From positions 28,779,250 to 28,843,249 of the forward strand of contig OW028579.1 in NCBI GenBank assembly GCA_932294295.1: 64,000 bases of DNA, given 5' to 3'. The stretch comes from Alitta virens. Its lineage: Eukaryota; Annelida; Polychaeta; Phyllodocida; Nereididae. A program made the translations under genes and the position numbers. The first letter of the stretch is position 1. The number at the start of each line of letters is the position of its first letter. The notes beneath the pieces were generated by a model, which was not told the origin of the DNA, made no database searches, and saw only the letters and a list, made by a program, of their open reading frames with translations. Below are positions 43,901 through 49,625 of the stretch, in pieces.

Positions 43901-46900
43901 TACACACAAAAATGCATAATGAAAGCCTGAATGATTATAAATGAATCTTTTGTAAGTTATGGCTTTTTAGTGAACAAGAGAGGTGAAAGGGTTTAATTTA
44001 CTGAATTTATTCTCACTAATTTTTAGTTGGGGCTTACCAATGAGAATTTTGTATGTAGTCTCCCCATAATACATAACTCAACAGCAGTGAAACAGTTTTA
44101 AGACCATCATTATTACTGGGAATCATTGAACCAGTCTAAATTCTGGAAGTTTCTAACATTGTAACAAAATATGAATGTAATCATAGTTATAGATTCAGTG
44201 CAGCAGTCTTAAAATCGAAGTCTTCATATTTGGAGTCTTACTTATGGGGGTTCCAAAGTAACGCTACTGTAGTGTCAATACATTATTTTCTTTGTGGGAA
44301 TATACAACTCAAGTCTGCTCAGTCTAAGAGATAGCCCGTATTTCCCACTGCATTCTCCCTGGGGCTCACACTTAATGACTCGTCAATACAAATTCAATTA
44401 CAAAGCCTTGTCGAATCTTAATTTTTAATGGGATTCTGGCGTTACCAAAACTTAGGCAAGCGATGTGCCCACCATGCAGTAAAAGTAGATTGCAGGCAGA
44501 AAAGGGTTTAAACTTTAAGCCACATCATGCATTTAACAGCGAAACAAAATCTTGTTTGGGGCAAACAGAGAATTGTCCTAAGTGTAAATTGATTACTTAA
44601 TCACACTTGTAAAAGTAGAGTGCTTACTCCGAGTCATTTATCAAACCCTTCCTTATAGACAAGAGGCTGTCACGCCCAATATAGCACAAAACGGGGGGCT
44701 GTTGAGTCGTGTAATTAAACAAAGAGCATGGTGAAGTTTGAAAACAAAGCATAGTGAAGTTGTTAACAAACAGGGGTTGCAAAAGCGTATGATTAAACAA
44801 GAGCAAAGCGAAGTTTGAACACATACGTAATAAAGTTCTTCAATAAAGTATAAACAAAAAAAACAGACATTTTTGAAGTTTTAATGCTGAAATCAAACAC
44901 TGAAGATAATGACTCTTAACAAGAGGCATTATAATAAACACATAAACAAATCAAGTACAGCACAGATGAATAACAATGAATAATGTTAATTTATTTGTCA
45001 CATATATATAGAATATTGTTTTGGATTATTTTATTTATGAACTGCTGGTGTAAGCTCACTGCAGAATAAATGTTTCGCAAATATGTAGACAAAGATGTAC
45101 AAATAATATATGACTAAAAATAACAACAAACCATGCAAATTAAAAAAAAACTTGTATATTAAATAAACTGTATTTTATTGAAGTTATACACATTAAATTA
45201 ACATTAAATAAAAAACAAACACAACAATGATTGCAAATAAAGTAAAGGACAAAGACTAAAGGCTGAAATGAGTGCAGTAAATTGAACAAAAACCATAGTG
45301 AAGTAACAGCATGCAGTACACACAAATGGGAGAATAGCATGCATGGAACTGAAGTTTCATTGAAGCTTTTTTGTTTGCATGTTCAATTTACAAAACTTTC
45401 ACAAAAAATTGTTAACAGAACATTCATCATTAAAGAAAAACTAATGATAAACATCTTAACACAAAACAATTACTGAACAAACAAACAAAAATTCGATGTC
45501 TACAATTGTTATATAATGGGGTGTTCATAAATTGGGGTTCCGCTCAAGTTGTATATAATGTAAAAGATGTACAATCAGATGTATACCTACAGGTGTTCTC
45601 TGAATTTCATAATGAAGCATTAATGAGATGATCTTAAAGTGGGGTCCTATACTAAATATGCAGTCTTCCCAAAGTTCAACTCTCCTTCGCCGGACCGAAT
45701 GTCAAAATATGCTTATGTCTTTATGAAATATCATTATAAAATATGTTGCCTTTGGCCGGACCGAATGAAATTCGGCCGGTCAGGTCCGTCGGTTCGGCAG
45801 ACTTCATGAAGACTGAATATGTACAATAGGCCTATGTTAATGACATAATCATCTATGATCTCAATATTATAGCCAAACTATTATAGACTATGGAATATAT
45901 TATTAGAGCAGGAGCCACCTATATAGGCAGAGGTGACATTGACAAACTATGTACCTTGGTGAATGCATAATATTATCCTGAAATATGCGATAATGCCTCC
46001 CCCAAAAACAGGTGATGTTCATGCCAAGGTCAGGTGCGGACAGCAGTTTATGTTACACTGCGTTAGGTGCTACAAGTGTTGTTAAGTTGGTCATACATAC
46101 AGAGATTGTATGGATATAGGATAGGTCCAACTCAGGGTATGACAGGATAGCCATTTTGATCTCATTTCCAGCTATAGATTTGAACCCTGGTTTTATTTAA
46201 GGCTATTAAAACATTAATGAAAATAGATCATAGATATCTTAACATCATCAAGTAGAACGTCTTCAGGAAATTTTGAGTGCATTGGGGGCAAAAAGGTTTT
46301 ATATTACATGTGCATTTTTATGAAAACATATACTTAGGAAAATAAATATATCCATTTAAAGTAAGTGGTTCAACTGAATACATTACAAGACATAACCTCC
46401 AGAGGGAGCAGTGGTCATAGAGTTTGTTGACCTCCATCTTACATGTGTCAACCTATTATATATTCAACACATAGGCCACATGTGTTGCTGATGGGAGAAA
46501 CCGCATCAGCGTGGCATCCATTTAGACCAAACTCTATTTCTGTATTTGGAGTTCAGAGAAGTCACGATTATGTCATTGTGAACTTAGTGAACTATTGTAC
46601 AGTAGTGTTCACAAATACATTTTGTACATATATAGAAATATGATGAAAAATTTTTTTTGGAAGAAAGCTGTCTCAGTGGTAATTTTAATGACATACAGAA
46701 TAGCCAATTTTAGTTATTTTTACATTGTTATTCAAAATTGCATACTTAAAGCATGAAGCTTTTGAGGTAGGTGGTCAGGTGGTTCGAGTGATCAGCTACT
46801 ATAGCAAGGATTCGGGTTGCCTGGGTTCGAATCCCACTTATGACTCATCATATTGGACATTCTCATGCTTTTACCCTTGTACAGATAATTTTTTACTATA

Positions 46901-48316
46901 GCAGTTTCCTGTAATAAACACAGTACCTATGCAATGTTACGTGTACCCATAACTCAGAAGTGAAATTATACTCCTGGGAAATCGTACCAGAGCTCATTAC
47001 CACATTTAGGTGATAGATAACTGACCTCTCTTTTACTGTGAGAGTTAGTAATACCCAGATATTACCAAGATATAATGTCAGGTTGGTCCAAAGTTGGCCT
47101 GAAATATTCAACGTCGGTGGCATCTGGCCCAAGTCTAGCCAATTTAACATGTTATCTGAGTAATAAACAGGACAGAAACAGCATGCAGATGACGGAACCT
47201 ACCTGTTGTATTCCAAATGCTGTTAGATGCCCTGTCCTCACAGTAGTCATACACCCCACAAGGGGGTAGAAGCATTGAGTCATGCATAGGGGCCTTACTC
47301 TGGGAGGGGGCCAACATCAAAGATGAGATGACATTGCCCCAGATGTGGGTAGTTTGGAAACAGGCCAGGAAAATCCCATTAAACTTGGACAGTTCTTGAT
47401 GGGTCAGTTCTTTAGATAGGTGAGCATAATCCACAGCCAGTTTTTGGATGTATGTGACCTGTGCACCCCAGGCTAAACTTTGGCCGAAACCCACCCCTAT
47501 AGATGTTGGGATGAGGGTGTAAAAGTGCGGGTAGAAGTTAGCAGCGATCCAGAAGAGGTAGAAAAGCAGTCCCAGCACTATCGTCCACTTGGAGGTGAGT
47601 TTATTAATGAGGACAGGCGCGAAGAGGCAAGTAAGAAACATGGTGACATGGACGCACCCCATTGCTATCACTCCCAGATGACCTGCCTGGTTCAGGCTCG
47701 ATTGCAAGTTCTGGATTGATCGAAAAGCTGTGAACACAAGAATGAAGCTAAGCGACAGCACTATCAAGTTCTTCCTGTATCTCCACTGCGATTTGTTGAA
47801 GACTTTGGGGTCATCTGTTGATTTGAAGATGGTCTCCCCCGGACCTTCTGGTTCTTGGTCATCTGCCCCATGAGTAACCGAGGTGCTAGCCACGCTGTTG
47901 ACCGGGACGTGGATAGTGACAGCAGATATCCCTCCAAAAACATCTTCACTACCATCCTTGGACTCATAATCACCCTCATCTTCCTCATTAGGGGTAGAAA
48001 GGGCCCTCGGTCTTAAAGGCCCCCCTACATGGTTAATAATATCAACCTGTCTCAACTCTATGCCTTCTCCTGGGCCATGGGCTTTGCCAAACTTGTTGGG
48101 GCAATGCTCTTTCCTTTGCTTCCGAGCCTGTTGAATGCCCTCAATAAAGTCTTCAGTCACAGGCTCACAGGAATTGTCCGATTTCGTAGCATGACGGTAA
48201 CTTTCATTGCGACGTCGCGCACTCTGTGTTGCGTAGACATAGCTGGGCCGGCGCGGTCGGTAGAGTGAGAAATCAAAGCTAATGTTTCCACTCAAATCCC
48301 AGGGTGAAAGAGACAT
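1..48316 (-). CDS. UNC93A: UNC-93 family (UNC93A-like) multi-pass membrane protein, 6 exons, 3' partial
   Basis: Gene-level entry; the coding parts are join(complement) 48316-47203, 20807-20674, 6397-6284, 3019-2890, 2203-2066, 67-1. All junctions are GT-AG and the phases (1,0,0,1,1) join without a stop, giving about 565 codons. Family hallmarks are spread over the exons: TLIPTSIGVGFGQSLAWGAQ at residues 267-286, a DYTN/SYVSCTIGVEYVGYN stretch, and FFVISGLWGICDAIWQTQ. About ten hydrophobic spans are visible; UNC-93 proteins are MFS-like with about 12. Known of the family: C. elegans UNC-93 is a regulatory subunit of the SUP-9 potassium channel, vertebrate UNC93B1 escorts nucleic-acid-sensing TLRs, and UNC93A is poorly characterised. 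The role here is inferred only at family level. The gene diverges from the UGGT gene on its right. The C-terminal part lies outside the window. Confidence 0.94.
68..2065 (-). other. UNC-93-like intron 5
   Basis: About 2.0 kb of AT-rich intron. A (CA)n tract lies at about 471-485. The region near 130-160 carries 'AAGACCACCTTACTTAA', typical of decayed DNA-transposon ends, but no element can be bounded. I see no gene here. Confidence 0.8.
2066..2203 (-). CDS. UNC93A: UNC-93-like, coding exon 5 (residues 498-543)
   Basis: The acceptor is TATGTTACAG and the donor T|GTAAGT. It encodes the span IGSILHIGLMVFLLVWIPD and the family signature FFVISGLWGICDAIWQTQ, followed by CN where vertebrate UNC93A has NN. 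Phase 1 in and out. Confidence 0.95.
2890..3019 (-). CDS. UNC93A: UNC-93-like, coding exon 4 (residues 455-497)
   Basis: The acceptor follows a long T run (TTTTTTTTTCAG) and the donor is G|GTAAGT. It encodes SYVSCTIGVEYVGYNMITLG, then a further hydrophobic stretch ending in VARHVPREAVIG. Phase 0 in, phase 1 out. This corresponds to spans 8-9 of the family. Confidence 0.94.
3109..3211 (-). pseudogene. Decayed partial duplicate of UNC-93-like exon 3
   Basis: This stretch of intron 3 matches 6230-6324: the 3' part of exon 3 plus its downstream intron, including the shared CCCTGCTCAAAGCCATTG and ATTAGTATAAT blocks. On the minus strand the exonic part reads NGFEQGYVY and then loses frame. The donor GTAAGT has become TTAAGT and the acceptor half is missing, so it cannot be spliced. 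There is a 16-17 bp insertion relative to the source copy. Confidence 0.75.
4490..5035 (+). mobile_element. CR1/L2-like LINE, 3' end of the reverse-transcriptase ORF plus tail (5' truncated)
   Basis: Conceptual translation gives MELIITSELTDDCDIARQ, then after a one-base frame change RQLYAKGNILFRKFYLC, then KSYCASMYTAHLWWNYKR, and further on RNLIYRFLCRLNVSTN. This order (DDxDI..RQ, LYAxGNxLxRKF, SYCxSxYTAHLW, LRNxxYRFxCRLN) is the usual C-terminal end of CR1/L2-group LINE reverse transcriptases. It ends with GAAATAAAGTTTATCTATCT. The frame change, an AT insertion (about 4770-4785) and the missing 5' part show a dead copy. SINE copy 1 starts about 50 bp downstream. Confidence 0.85.
5082..5274 (+). 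mobile_element. tRNA-Gly-like SINE, copy 1
   Basis: Full-length copy. It has an A box (TAGCTCAGAGGTAGCGC), a Gly-type anticodon loop CTTCCAA and a perfect T arm around TTCGATT. The tRNA-unrelated body is shared by all copies (GGATGGCTGTTTCATCC...GTGCAGAAATACAGGACGTA) and is followed by an ACCC-repeat tail. A weak flanking duplication (ACAGGCGC/ACAGGCAC) is seen at 5074 and 5275. Confidence 0.93.
6284..6397 (-). CDS. UNC93A: UNC-93-like, coding exon 3 (residues 417-454)
   Basis: Exactly 38 codons, phase 0 on both sides, acceptor ATTTTCAG and donor AAT|GTAAGT. It encodes RHLATHKTYRLLIPLLIFNG followed by FEQGFVYADYTN, the family's span-7 segment with the conserved G-x-Q/E-Q-G-F pattern. A degenerate partial copy of this exon lies at 3109-3211. 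Confidence 0.94.
6745..6937 (+). mobile_element. tRNA-Gly-like SINE, copy 2
   Basis: Same head and body as copy 1, with a CCACCACCCCCACCA tail. It is flanked by a perfect 14-bp target duplication CCCAAGTTAAATGG at 6731-6744 and 6938-6951, which fixes both ends. Confidence 0.96.
7220..7407 (+). mobile_element. tRNA-Gly-like SINE, copy 3
   Basis: Full-length copy between perfect 13-bp duplications ACCATGCATGAAA at 7207-7219 and 7408-7420. The tail is ACAC-rich rather than ACCC. It lies about 270 bp from copy 2, in the same orientation. Confidence 0.96.
7646..8698. mobile_element. Element (~1.05 kb) with ~57-bp terminal inverted repeats, interrupted by a SINE
   Basis: The left arm 7646-7702 and the right arm 8643-8698 are inverted copies sharing CTCACAGTGACTGAT and ACAAGAAAATTGCTCAGTGT with few differences. 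The interior has no long reading frame. SINE copy 4 (7995-8172) sits inside it and is therefore younger. A non-autonomous DNA transposon is the best reading; an inverted local duplication is the alternative. Confidence 0.65.
7995..8172 (-). mobile_element. tRNA-Gly-like SINE, copy 4
   Basis: Minus-strand copy of the same SINE, with a short tail. It is flanked by 13-bp duplications CTGTCATGGAATG at 7982-7994 and 8173-8185. It is nested in the 7646-8698 element. Confidence 0.95.
9807..10022. mobile_element. Foldback MITE with TTAAGGCC ends
   Basis: Left end TTAAGGCCACGGTTTTTTGA and right end AAAAAAACCATGGCCTAA are inverted, and an inverted GTTTCTCG/CGAGAAAC pair lies further in. At the centre, 9916-9933 and 9937-9954 form 18-bp arms with one mismatch around a 3-base loop. 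No coding potential. Confidence 0.65.
12174..12275. mobile_element. Probable pogo/Tigger-type element end
   Basis: The stretch ends in GTCATAATTGTGAGGTTTTA then CTGTA, resembling the terminal inverted repeats of pogo/Tigger DNA transposons. A similar end (GTCTTAGCAGTGAGGTCCTA) is seen at about 13180-13205. Partner ends cannot be assigned safely. Confidence 0.4.
12715..12902 (+). mobile_element. tRNA-Gly-like SINE, copy 5
   Basis: Full-length copy with intact A and B boxes. It is flanked by perfect 14-bp duplications TGTACCATCCTAAA at 12701-12714 and 12903-12916. Confidence 0.96.
13965..14018 (+). repeat. (ATCT)n microsatellite
   Basis: Tetranucleotide run with interruptions near its end. 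The preceding 230 bp contain a weak tRNA-like B-box remnant (GGGTTTGAGCCAATTCCC at about 13806), so this may be the tail of an ATCT-tailed SINE. Confidence 0.85.
15865..15935 (+). mobile_element. tRNA-like SINE head (degenerate)
   Basis: GGTGGCCAAGTGGTTGCC resembles a Pol III A box, and GGATTGGAACC downstream a decayed B box. The body is not assigned to any family seen here. Confidence 0.45.
16233..16317. repeat. 85-bp direct repeat, left copy (LINE target duplication)
   Basis: TATCAATCTTTTTTCTCACA through CCAGGTT. It is repeated at 17262-17346 with two substitutions and immediately flanks the LINE segment on both sides. Confidence 0.9.
16318..17261 (+). mobile_element. 5'-truncated non-LTR retrotransposon (LINE), 3' end
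   Basis: A 944-bp insert between 85-bp direct repeats. An open frame to the stop at 16852 encodes about 177 residues of a LINE reverse-transcriptase C-terminus. It includes LQPKLRTYKLFKTDYRLEPY, then RLRVSSHNLCIETGRH, then the Cys/His motif ERLCLKCSMHEIEDEKHCL with a following CP, and it ends KEPELLKSLGKFLVNVDA. The 3' UTR is about 400 bp with AATAAA at about 17240 and a TATATACATATATA tail. The frame is intact, so insertion is probably fairly recent. The same family is found on the minus strand at 54818-55270. Clade assignment (L2/CR1/Jockey group) is uncertain. Confidence 0.9.
17262..17346. repeat. 85-bp direct repeat, right copy
   Basis: Right flank of the LINE insert. It differs from 16233-16317 at two positions and continues into single-copy sequence GGGGTTCCCTCGCTGCC. 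Confidence 0.9.
18092..18264. repeat. Purine-rich (A/G) low-complexity tract with a short GCT run
   Basis: Mostly AAAAAGGA-type repeats with a short (TGC)n at 18174-18190. Reading frames here are Lys- or Phe-rich by composition and are not genes. Confidence 0.7.
20674..20807 (-). CDS. UNC93A: UNC-93-like, coding exon 2 (residues 372-416)
   Basis: The acceptor TTTTTTTACAG and donor CAG|GTAAGT are on the minus strand. It encodes a hydrophobic span beginning LKLMGSYIVFAFTGFILILL (span 6) and then the charged cytosolic loop EKIGAKSDPEKPCLQ. Phase 1 in, phase 0 out, completing the Val codon split by the 26 kb intron. It aligns with the span-6 region of UNC93A. Confidence 0.93.
22321..22480. mobile_element. 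Probable decayed pogo/Tigger-like element
   Basis: Left end TACCTCGCCATTAAGACCCC and right part GTGGTCTTAGTGGTGAGGTG look like mutually inverted ends about 130 bp apart. Similar 'AAGACCACC' fragments recur at about 140, 17795, 19495, 27815, 29655, 33125 and 34110. Confidence 0.4.
22925..23261 (+). mobile_element. ATCT-tailed tRNA-derived SINE, diverged copy
   Basis: The 3' half (23105-23261) matches 29010-29163 closely: AAGTAAAAGATCCCAC, ACATGGGTGGACTC, CACCTCATCAATCAACCCTC, then an (ATCT)n tail. The 5' half has a degenerate tRNA-like head (GGTTTCAAAACCC) and is less certain. Confidence 0.75.
23630..23945 (-). mobile_element. MITE family M1, copy a
   Basis: Ends AATAGTGGATTTTCAC and GTGAAAAGACTT are roughly inverted. 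The interior ATTCTATTGGCTGAA, CGCCCTTGA and AGCAGTATTTTTAGTGCATT is shared with the copies at 26684, 36437 and 37110. It lies about 2.7 kb from an opposite-orientation copy. Confidence 0.8.
24283..24480 (+). mobile_element. Two tRNA-like SINE head fragments
   Basis: 24288-24350 reads GTAGCCTAATGGTTATTCTG with a B-box-like GAGTTCAAACCGC. 24411-24480 reads TCGTGGCCAAGTGGTTAGTA, then GGCTACTATGG, related to 46767-46840. Both are degenerate; no tails or target duplications are visible. Confidence 0.5.
25910..26075. repeat. Degenerate (GATA)n tract
   Basis: About 160 bp of GATA/GATC-type tetranucleotides with point changes. It reads as a Tyr/Ser/Ile-rich frame on the minus strand, which is an artefact of the repeat. 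Confidence 0.85.
26684..26945 (+). mobile_element. MITE family M1, copy b
   Basis: Begins AATAGAGTCTTTTTACTGAA and shares CAGACATAGAAGATAATAAC and TTTGCTTCAGCCAATCACAG with the other copies. The far end is truncated near 26945. Opposite orientation to copy a. Confidence 0.8.
28136..28317. repeat. Nearly perfect inverted repeat (foldback), 71-bp arms
   Basis: Arms 28136-28206 and 28247-28317 are reverse complements with one mismatch over 71 bp, around a 40-base loop. Each arm ends with a TGACGTCA palindrome near the loop and has AATGGCGTTCTGTCC at the base. Imperfect pairing continues outward (GTTCATA on both sides). A foldback/MITE-like element or a hairpin RNA source is possible. Confidence 0.95.
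28854..29163 (+). mobile_element. ATCT-tailed tRNA-derived SINE, full copy
   Basis: The tRNA-like head has A box TGGTCTAGTGGTAAGATGC and B box GGTTCAACCCC. The body is shared with 23105-23261, and the tail is TTTATCTATCTATC plus repeats. The tail resembles the 3' end of the LINE at 4490-5035 (TTTATCTATCT), which would fit 3'-end sharing between a SINE and its partner LINE. Confidence 0.85.
29487..29505 (+). repeat. (AATAG)n microsatellite
   Basis: About four perfect units. Confidence 0.85.
29745..29848. mobile_element. Short hAT-like MITE with G-run and C-run
   Basis: Ends CAGGGGCGGATGCAG and GGATCCGCCCCTG are inverted. Inside, a run of 12 or more G pairs with a run of 13 C across an AT-rich centre. 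The CAGGGGCGGA terminus is typical of hAT-type non-autonomous elements. CATCA flanks both ends. Confidence 0.65.
29893..29929 (+). repeat. (GGAT)n microsatellite
   Basis: About nine units of GGAT, slightly imperfect at the end. Confidence 0.9.
30795..31010 (+). repeat. Dispersed repeat R1, copy a
   Basis: Matches 43472-43700 in the same orientation: AGTTTCATAAA, GACTCTAG, AAAGCCAGC[CT]GCTTCTGT, AATATAAACCT and ATGTACTTTTAGATC are all colinear. No ends or coding potential recognised. Confidence 0.75.
32617..32640 (-). promoter_or_regulatory. CTCF-like motif
   Basis: On the minus strand 32636-32623 reads TCACTAGAGGGCGC, 13 of 14 positions of the conserved bilaterian CTCF core. It lies in UNC-93-like intron 1. 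The similar AGTG/CCCTCTAG signature also occurs at some transposon ends, so this is only a candidate. Confidence 0.35.
32878..33010 (+). mobile_element. Probable pogo/Tigger-like element end
   Basis: TACAGTCAACCCTAATTTAT, then CTCACTTATCCGGTTCCCTC and a second AATTAACCGGTTCC resemble pogo-type terminal repeats starting after a TA. The opposite end was not found. Confidence 0.45.
34671..34968. promoter_or_regulatory. Cluster of nine nuclear-receptor half-sites including a perfect DR1
   Basis: AGGTCA/TGACCT occurs exactly at 34671, 34697, 34704, 34726, 34866, 34894, 34923, 34950 and 34963. 34697-34709 is a perfect direct repeat with one-base spacing (DR1), the class bound by HNF4 and RXR heterodimers. 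About 0.15 hits are expected by chance in 300 bp. There is no obvious tandem-repeat origin. Candidate intronic enhancer. Confidence 0.5.
36329..36400 (+). mobile_element. tRNA-like SINE head
   Basis: CTCCATGGTCTAGTGGTTAA resembles a Pol III A box, followed by degenerate sequence. MITE copy c begins about 35 bp further on. Confidence 0.45.
36437..36706 (+). mobile_element. MITE family M1, copy c
   Basis: Starts AATATGAGTCTTTTCAC and ends GCAAAAATCCACTATT. It has the internal CAGACATAGAAGATCATAAC and CTTTGCTTCAGCCAATCAC. Opposite in orientation to copy d, about 400 bp away. Confidence 0.85.
37110..37425 (-). mobile_element. MITE family M1, copy d
   Basis: Starts AATAGTGAACTTTTATGG and ends CAGTGAAAATACTCTATT. 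It shares TTTCCACCAGGTGGCTA-type sequence and CTGCAATTCTATTGGCTGAA with copy a. It forms an inverted pair with copy c. Confidence 0.85.
38988..39168 (+). mobile_element. tRNA-Gly-like SINE, copy 6 (diverged)
   Basis: Head with deletions in the anticodon arm and an altered B box (GGTTCAATTCTCGG). The body ends CAGGACGTAAAGCCCTATCC. Flanking duplication ATCTTGTTTACAC/ATCTTATTTACAC (38975-38987, 39169-39181), one mismatch. An older insertion than copies 2-5. Confidence 0.9.
40725..40797 (-). mobile_element. tRNA-like SINE head
   Basis: The minus strand reads TGTGGTCTAGTGGTTCAGAA and later AGGTTTGATTTC, an A-box/B-box pair at tRNA spacing. The downstream body (about 40630-40720) is not matched elsewhere in the window. 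Confidence 0.5.
43472..43700 (+). repeat. Dispersed repeat R1, copy b
   Basis: Colinear, diverged copy of 30795-31010, with AGTTTCATAAAATACGGTTG at its start and TACTTTTAGATCCGG near its end. Confidence 0.75.
44715..44825 (+). repeat. Degenerate tandem repeat with a GTGAAGTT core
   Basis: CAAAGAGCATGGTGAAGTTT, CAAAGCATAGTGAAGTTG and CAAGAGCAAAGCGAAGTTTG follow each other at irregular spacing. A related unit (AACCATAGTGAAGTAAC) recurs at about 45290. Confidence 0.55.
45661..45815. mobile_element. 155-bp MITE with CAGTCTTC ends
   Basis: Terminal CAGTCTTC and GAAGACTG are inverted and flanked by a 6-bp direct repeat AATATG at 45655-45660 and 45816-45821. The interior repeats GCCGGACCGAATG in both orientations. 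Confidence 0.7.
46767..46840 (+). mobile_element. tRNA-like SINE head
   Basis: A good A box (TGGTCAGGTGGTTCGAGTG) and a perfect B box (GGGTTCGAATCCC) at tRNA spacing, without a foldable acceptor stem. Related to 24411-24480. Confidence 0.6.
47203..48316 (-). CDS. UNC93A: UNC-93-like, coding exon 1 (residues 1-371)
   Basis: The start is the first ATG after an in-frame upstream TGA, 14 codons before it. Residues 1-180 are hydrophilic (an Arg-rich stretch around 20-45, an acidic stretch around 110-125) with no signal peptide, so probably a cytosolic tail. Spans follow at about 183-200, 214-234, 244-262, 267-287 and 312-335. The loop after span 5 has two cysteines (353, 359) and an N-glycosylation sequon NTT at 369-371. 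The donor is CAG|GTAGGT on the minus strand; reading past it adds 19 residues and then a stop, so splicing is needed. It is unusually large for an exon carrying five spans, and the long N-tail resembles nematode UNC-93 more than short vertebrate UNC93A. Confidence 0.95.
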
Positions 48317-49054
48317 GATAGCGTATATGAATCCTGTTTGTAGACACTCAGGGTCCCCTCAGCAATACTGCGACGATTTGCATGAGAATGTGCACTGCTC
48401 CTTTACAGGCCTGATCCAACGCCATTGCTCGGTGCTTCCAACAGAAAATAATGCGTCCGCGCACTTAGCCCTTAGGCCATAGCTCGTCCCTTTCCTCTTT
48501 TTGCCTTGTCCGTGCTGCCTGTCTGCCTTGAGGGGGTCCTAACCCCTTCCAATGTGCTTCCAGCAATCATCCTACAATCCTCGCATGAAAATCCCGATTT
48601 TTTATCGATTTTTGGATCCCGCTAGTCCAAGCCCTAGGACGGTGGGACGTGCTCATTATTGCGCGGGGAGAGAAGCTCTTATTTGGCACAGTAAAGCTAA
48701 AAAAACTGCCCCACCTTATTTATTTCCGTCTCAGAAATGTGTATGGAGATATATCATTTGCCCTAATTGTTCTAATTTAGTATTGCCATCTCAGGCCACG
48801 TGCGCATAATTTTTCCCGCTTTTTTTCTCACCTGCCTAAAATGGGAATGGCCCTGAAGCCCACAGGTTGGATCAATTAGCACAAAAGTATTAAATTGCAT
48901 CCTTATCATTAAAAATAAAAAGATGAAACCAATTATTTTCATCAGATCTGTGTTTTTCCTCGATATTTCTGTCGAAATTGCGTTATTTAGAAAGACGAAA
49001 TAAATATAATTTTGGCCAATCACGTCCTGCCAAGTGGCTGCCCGGAACTGCAAA
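48317..49054. promoter_or_regulatory. Divergent intergenic region, candidate bidirectional promoter
   Basis: About 740 bp between the UNC-93-like ATG (minus) and the first upstream ATG of the UGGT side (plus). It contains CACGTG at about 48797, CCAATCACGTCC at 49016-49027 and AAAATGGCG at 49053-49060, a YY1-like motif common near start sites. No TATA box is convincing. CpG content is higher than in the introns. Transcription starts cannot be read from sequence. Confidence 0.6.
49016..49027. promoter_or_regulatory. CCAAT box abutting an ACGTG core (UPR-like element)
   Basis: The minus strand reads GGACGTGATTGG: an ACGTG core next to ATTGG. ER-stress elements combine CCAAT-box and ACGTG/CCACG cores bound by NF-Y with ATF6 or XBP1, and UGGT is an ER quality-control gene. 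The spacing does not match the classic ERSE or ERSE-II exactly, so this is a candidate. Confidence 0.4.
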
Positions 49055-49072
49055 ATGGCGACAGCCACGGAG
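49055..49072 (+). CDS. Possible upstream mini coding exon of UGGT (alternative start)
   Basis: ATGGCGACAGCCACGGAG is followed by the donor GTAAAC. Spliced to the acceptor TTTTTGCTCCAG at 49611-49622, it joins in frame as MATATE-K-MSLLW, adding seven residues before the signal peptide. If it is not used for initiation, it is part of a 5' UTR exon. Confidence 0.4.
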
Positions 49073-49625
49073 GTAAACTGAGAGCGAAAGCGCTGATTTG
49101 TCTTTTAGTTTATTGAACGTGGATAATCACAGCAGAGCTAAATCTGGTGTGAACACTTAGATCTGTAATGAATGAAGTCTACTGCACGTTTTCGTGGTAA
49201 AAATATGTCACAGAGGCGCCATAAGTCTTGCAGTTTTTCTGGCAAACCACGTCTGGCGAACCAAAACAAACCGGGTGTGGTAAATCAACCGATTATCGCT
49301 CACATAAGATTTCAGTGATTAACCCCACACCTGCATTTTGTTTGCCTTTACACTGTAGCCACGAGGTTGGTGTAGTCCAGTGGTTTCAAAGTAATGGCTG
49401 TCAATTTCAAACATTATTCAATTAAATCTTAAAGAACCTGTCACATTGTTCTGAATGAATGAATTCTGAGTTTGACAGCTGATCCGTCATTTCCATTTGA
49501 CAGTTAGCAACTTCAGGACATAACCTCGGAAAATGAAGTCTTCAGTTTGATGTTAAACAAAGAACTGTTCTTAAATGTGAAATATTTCACCCCAAAGACT
49601 GATAATCTGATTTTTGCTCCAGAAA

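Larger units (their letters stand above)
20808..47202 (-). other. UNC-93-like intron 1 (26.4 kb)
   Basis: The largest intron. It holds MITEs in inverted pairs, the 71-bp-arm foldback, ATCT-tailed SINEs, SINE copy 6, a dispersed repeat pair (30795/43472), the nuclear-receptor half-site cluster, a CTCF-like site and microsatellites. Stretches with nothing recognisable: 24850-25660, 31050-32080, 35000-36300, 37430-38900, 39200-40700, 41300-43400 and 45830-46740. No open frame there resembles a known protein. Confidence 0.8.

Noticed and set aside
47480..48268. Plus-strand open frames opposite UNC-93 exon 1 (47480-47719, 48029-48268)
   Set aside because: They are shadows of the long minus-strand exon, with no start context or similarity of their own.
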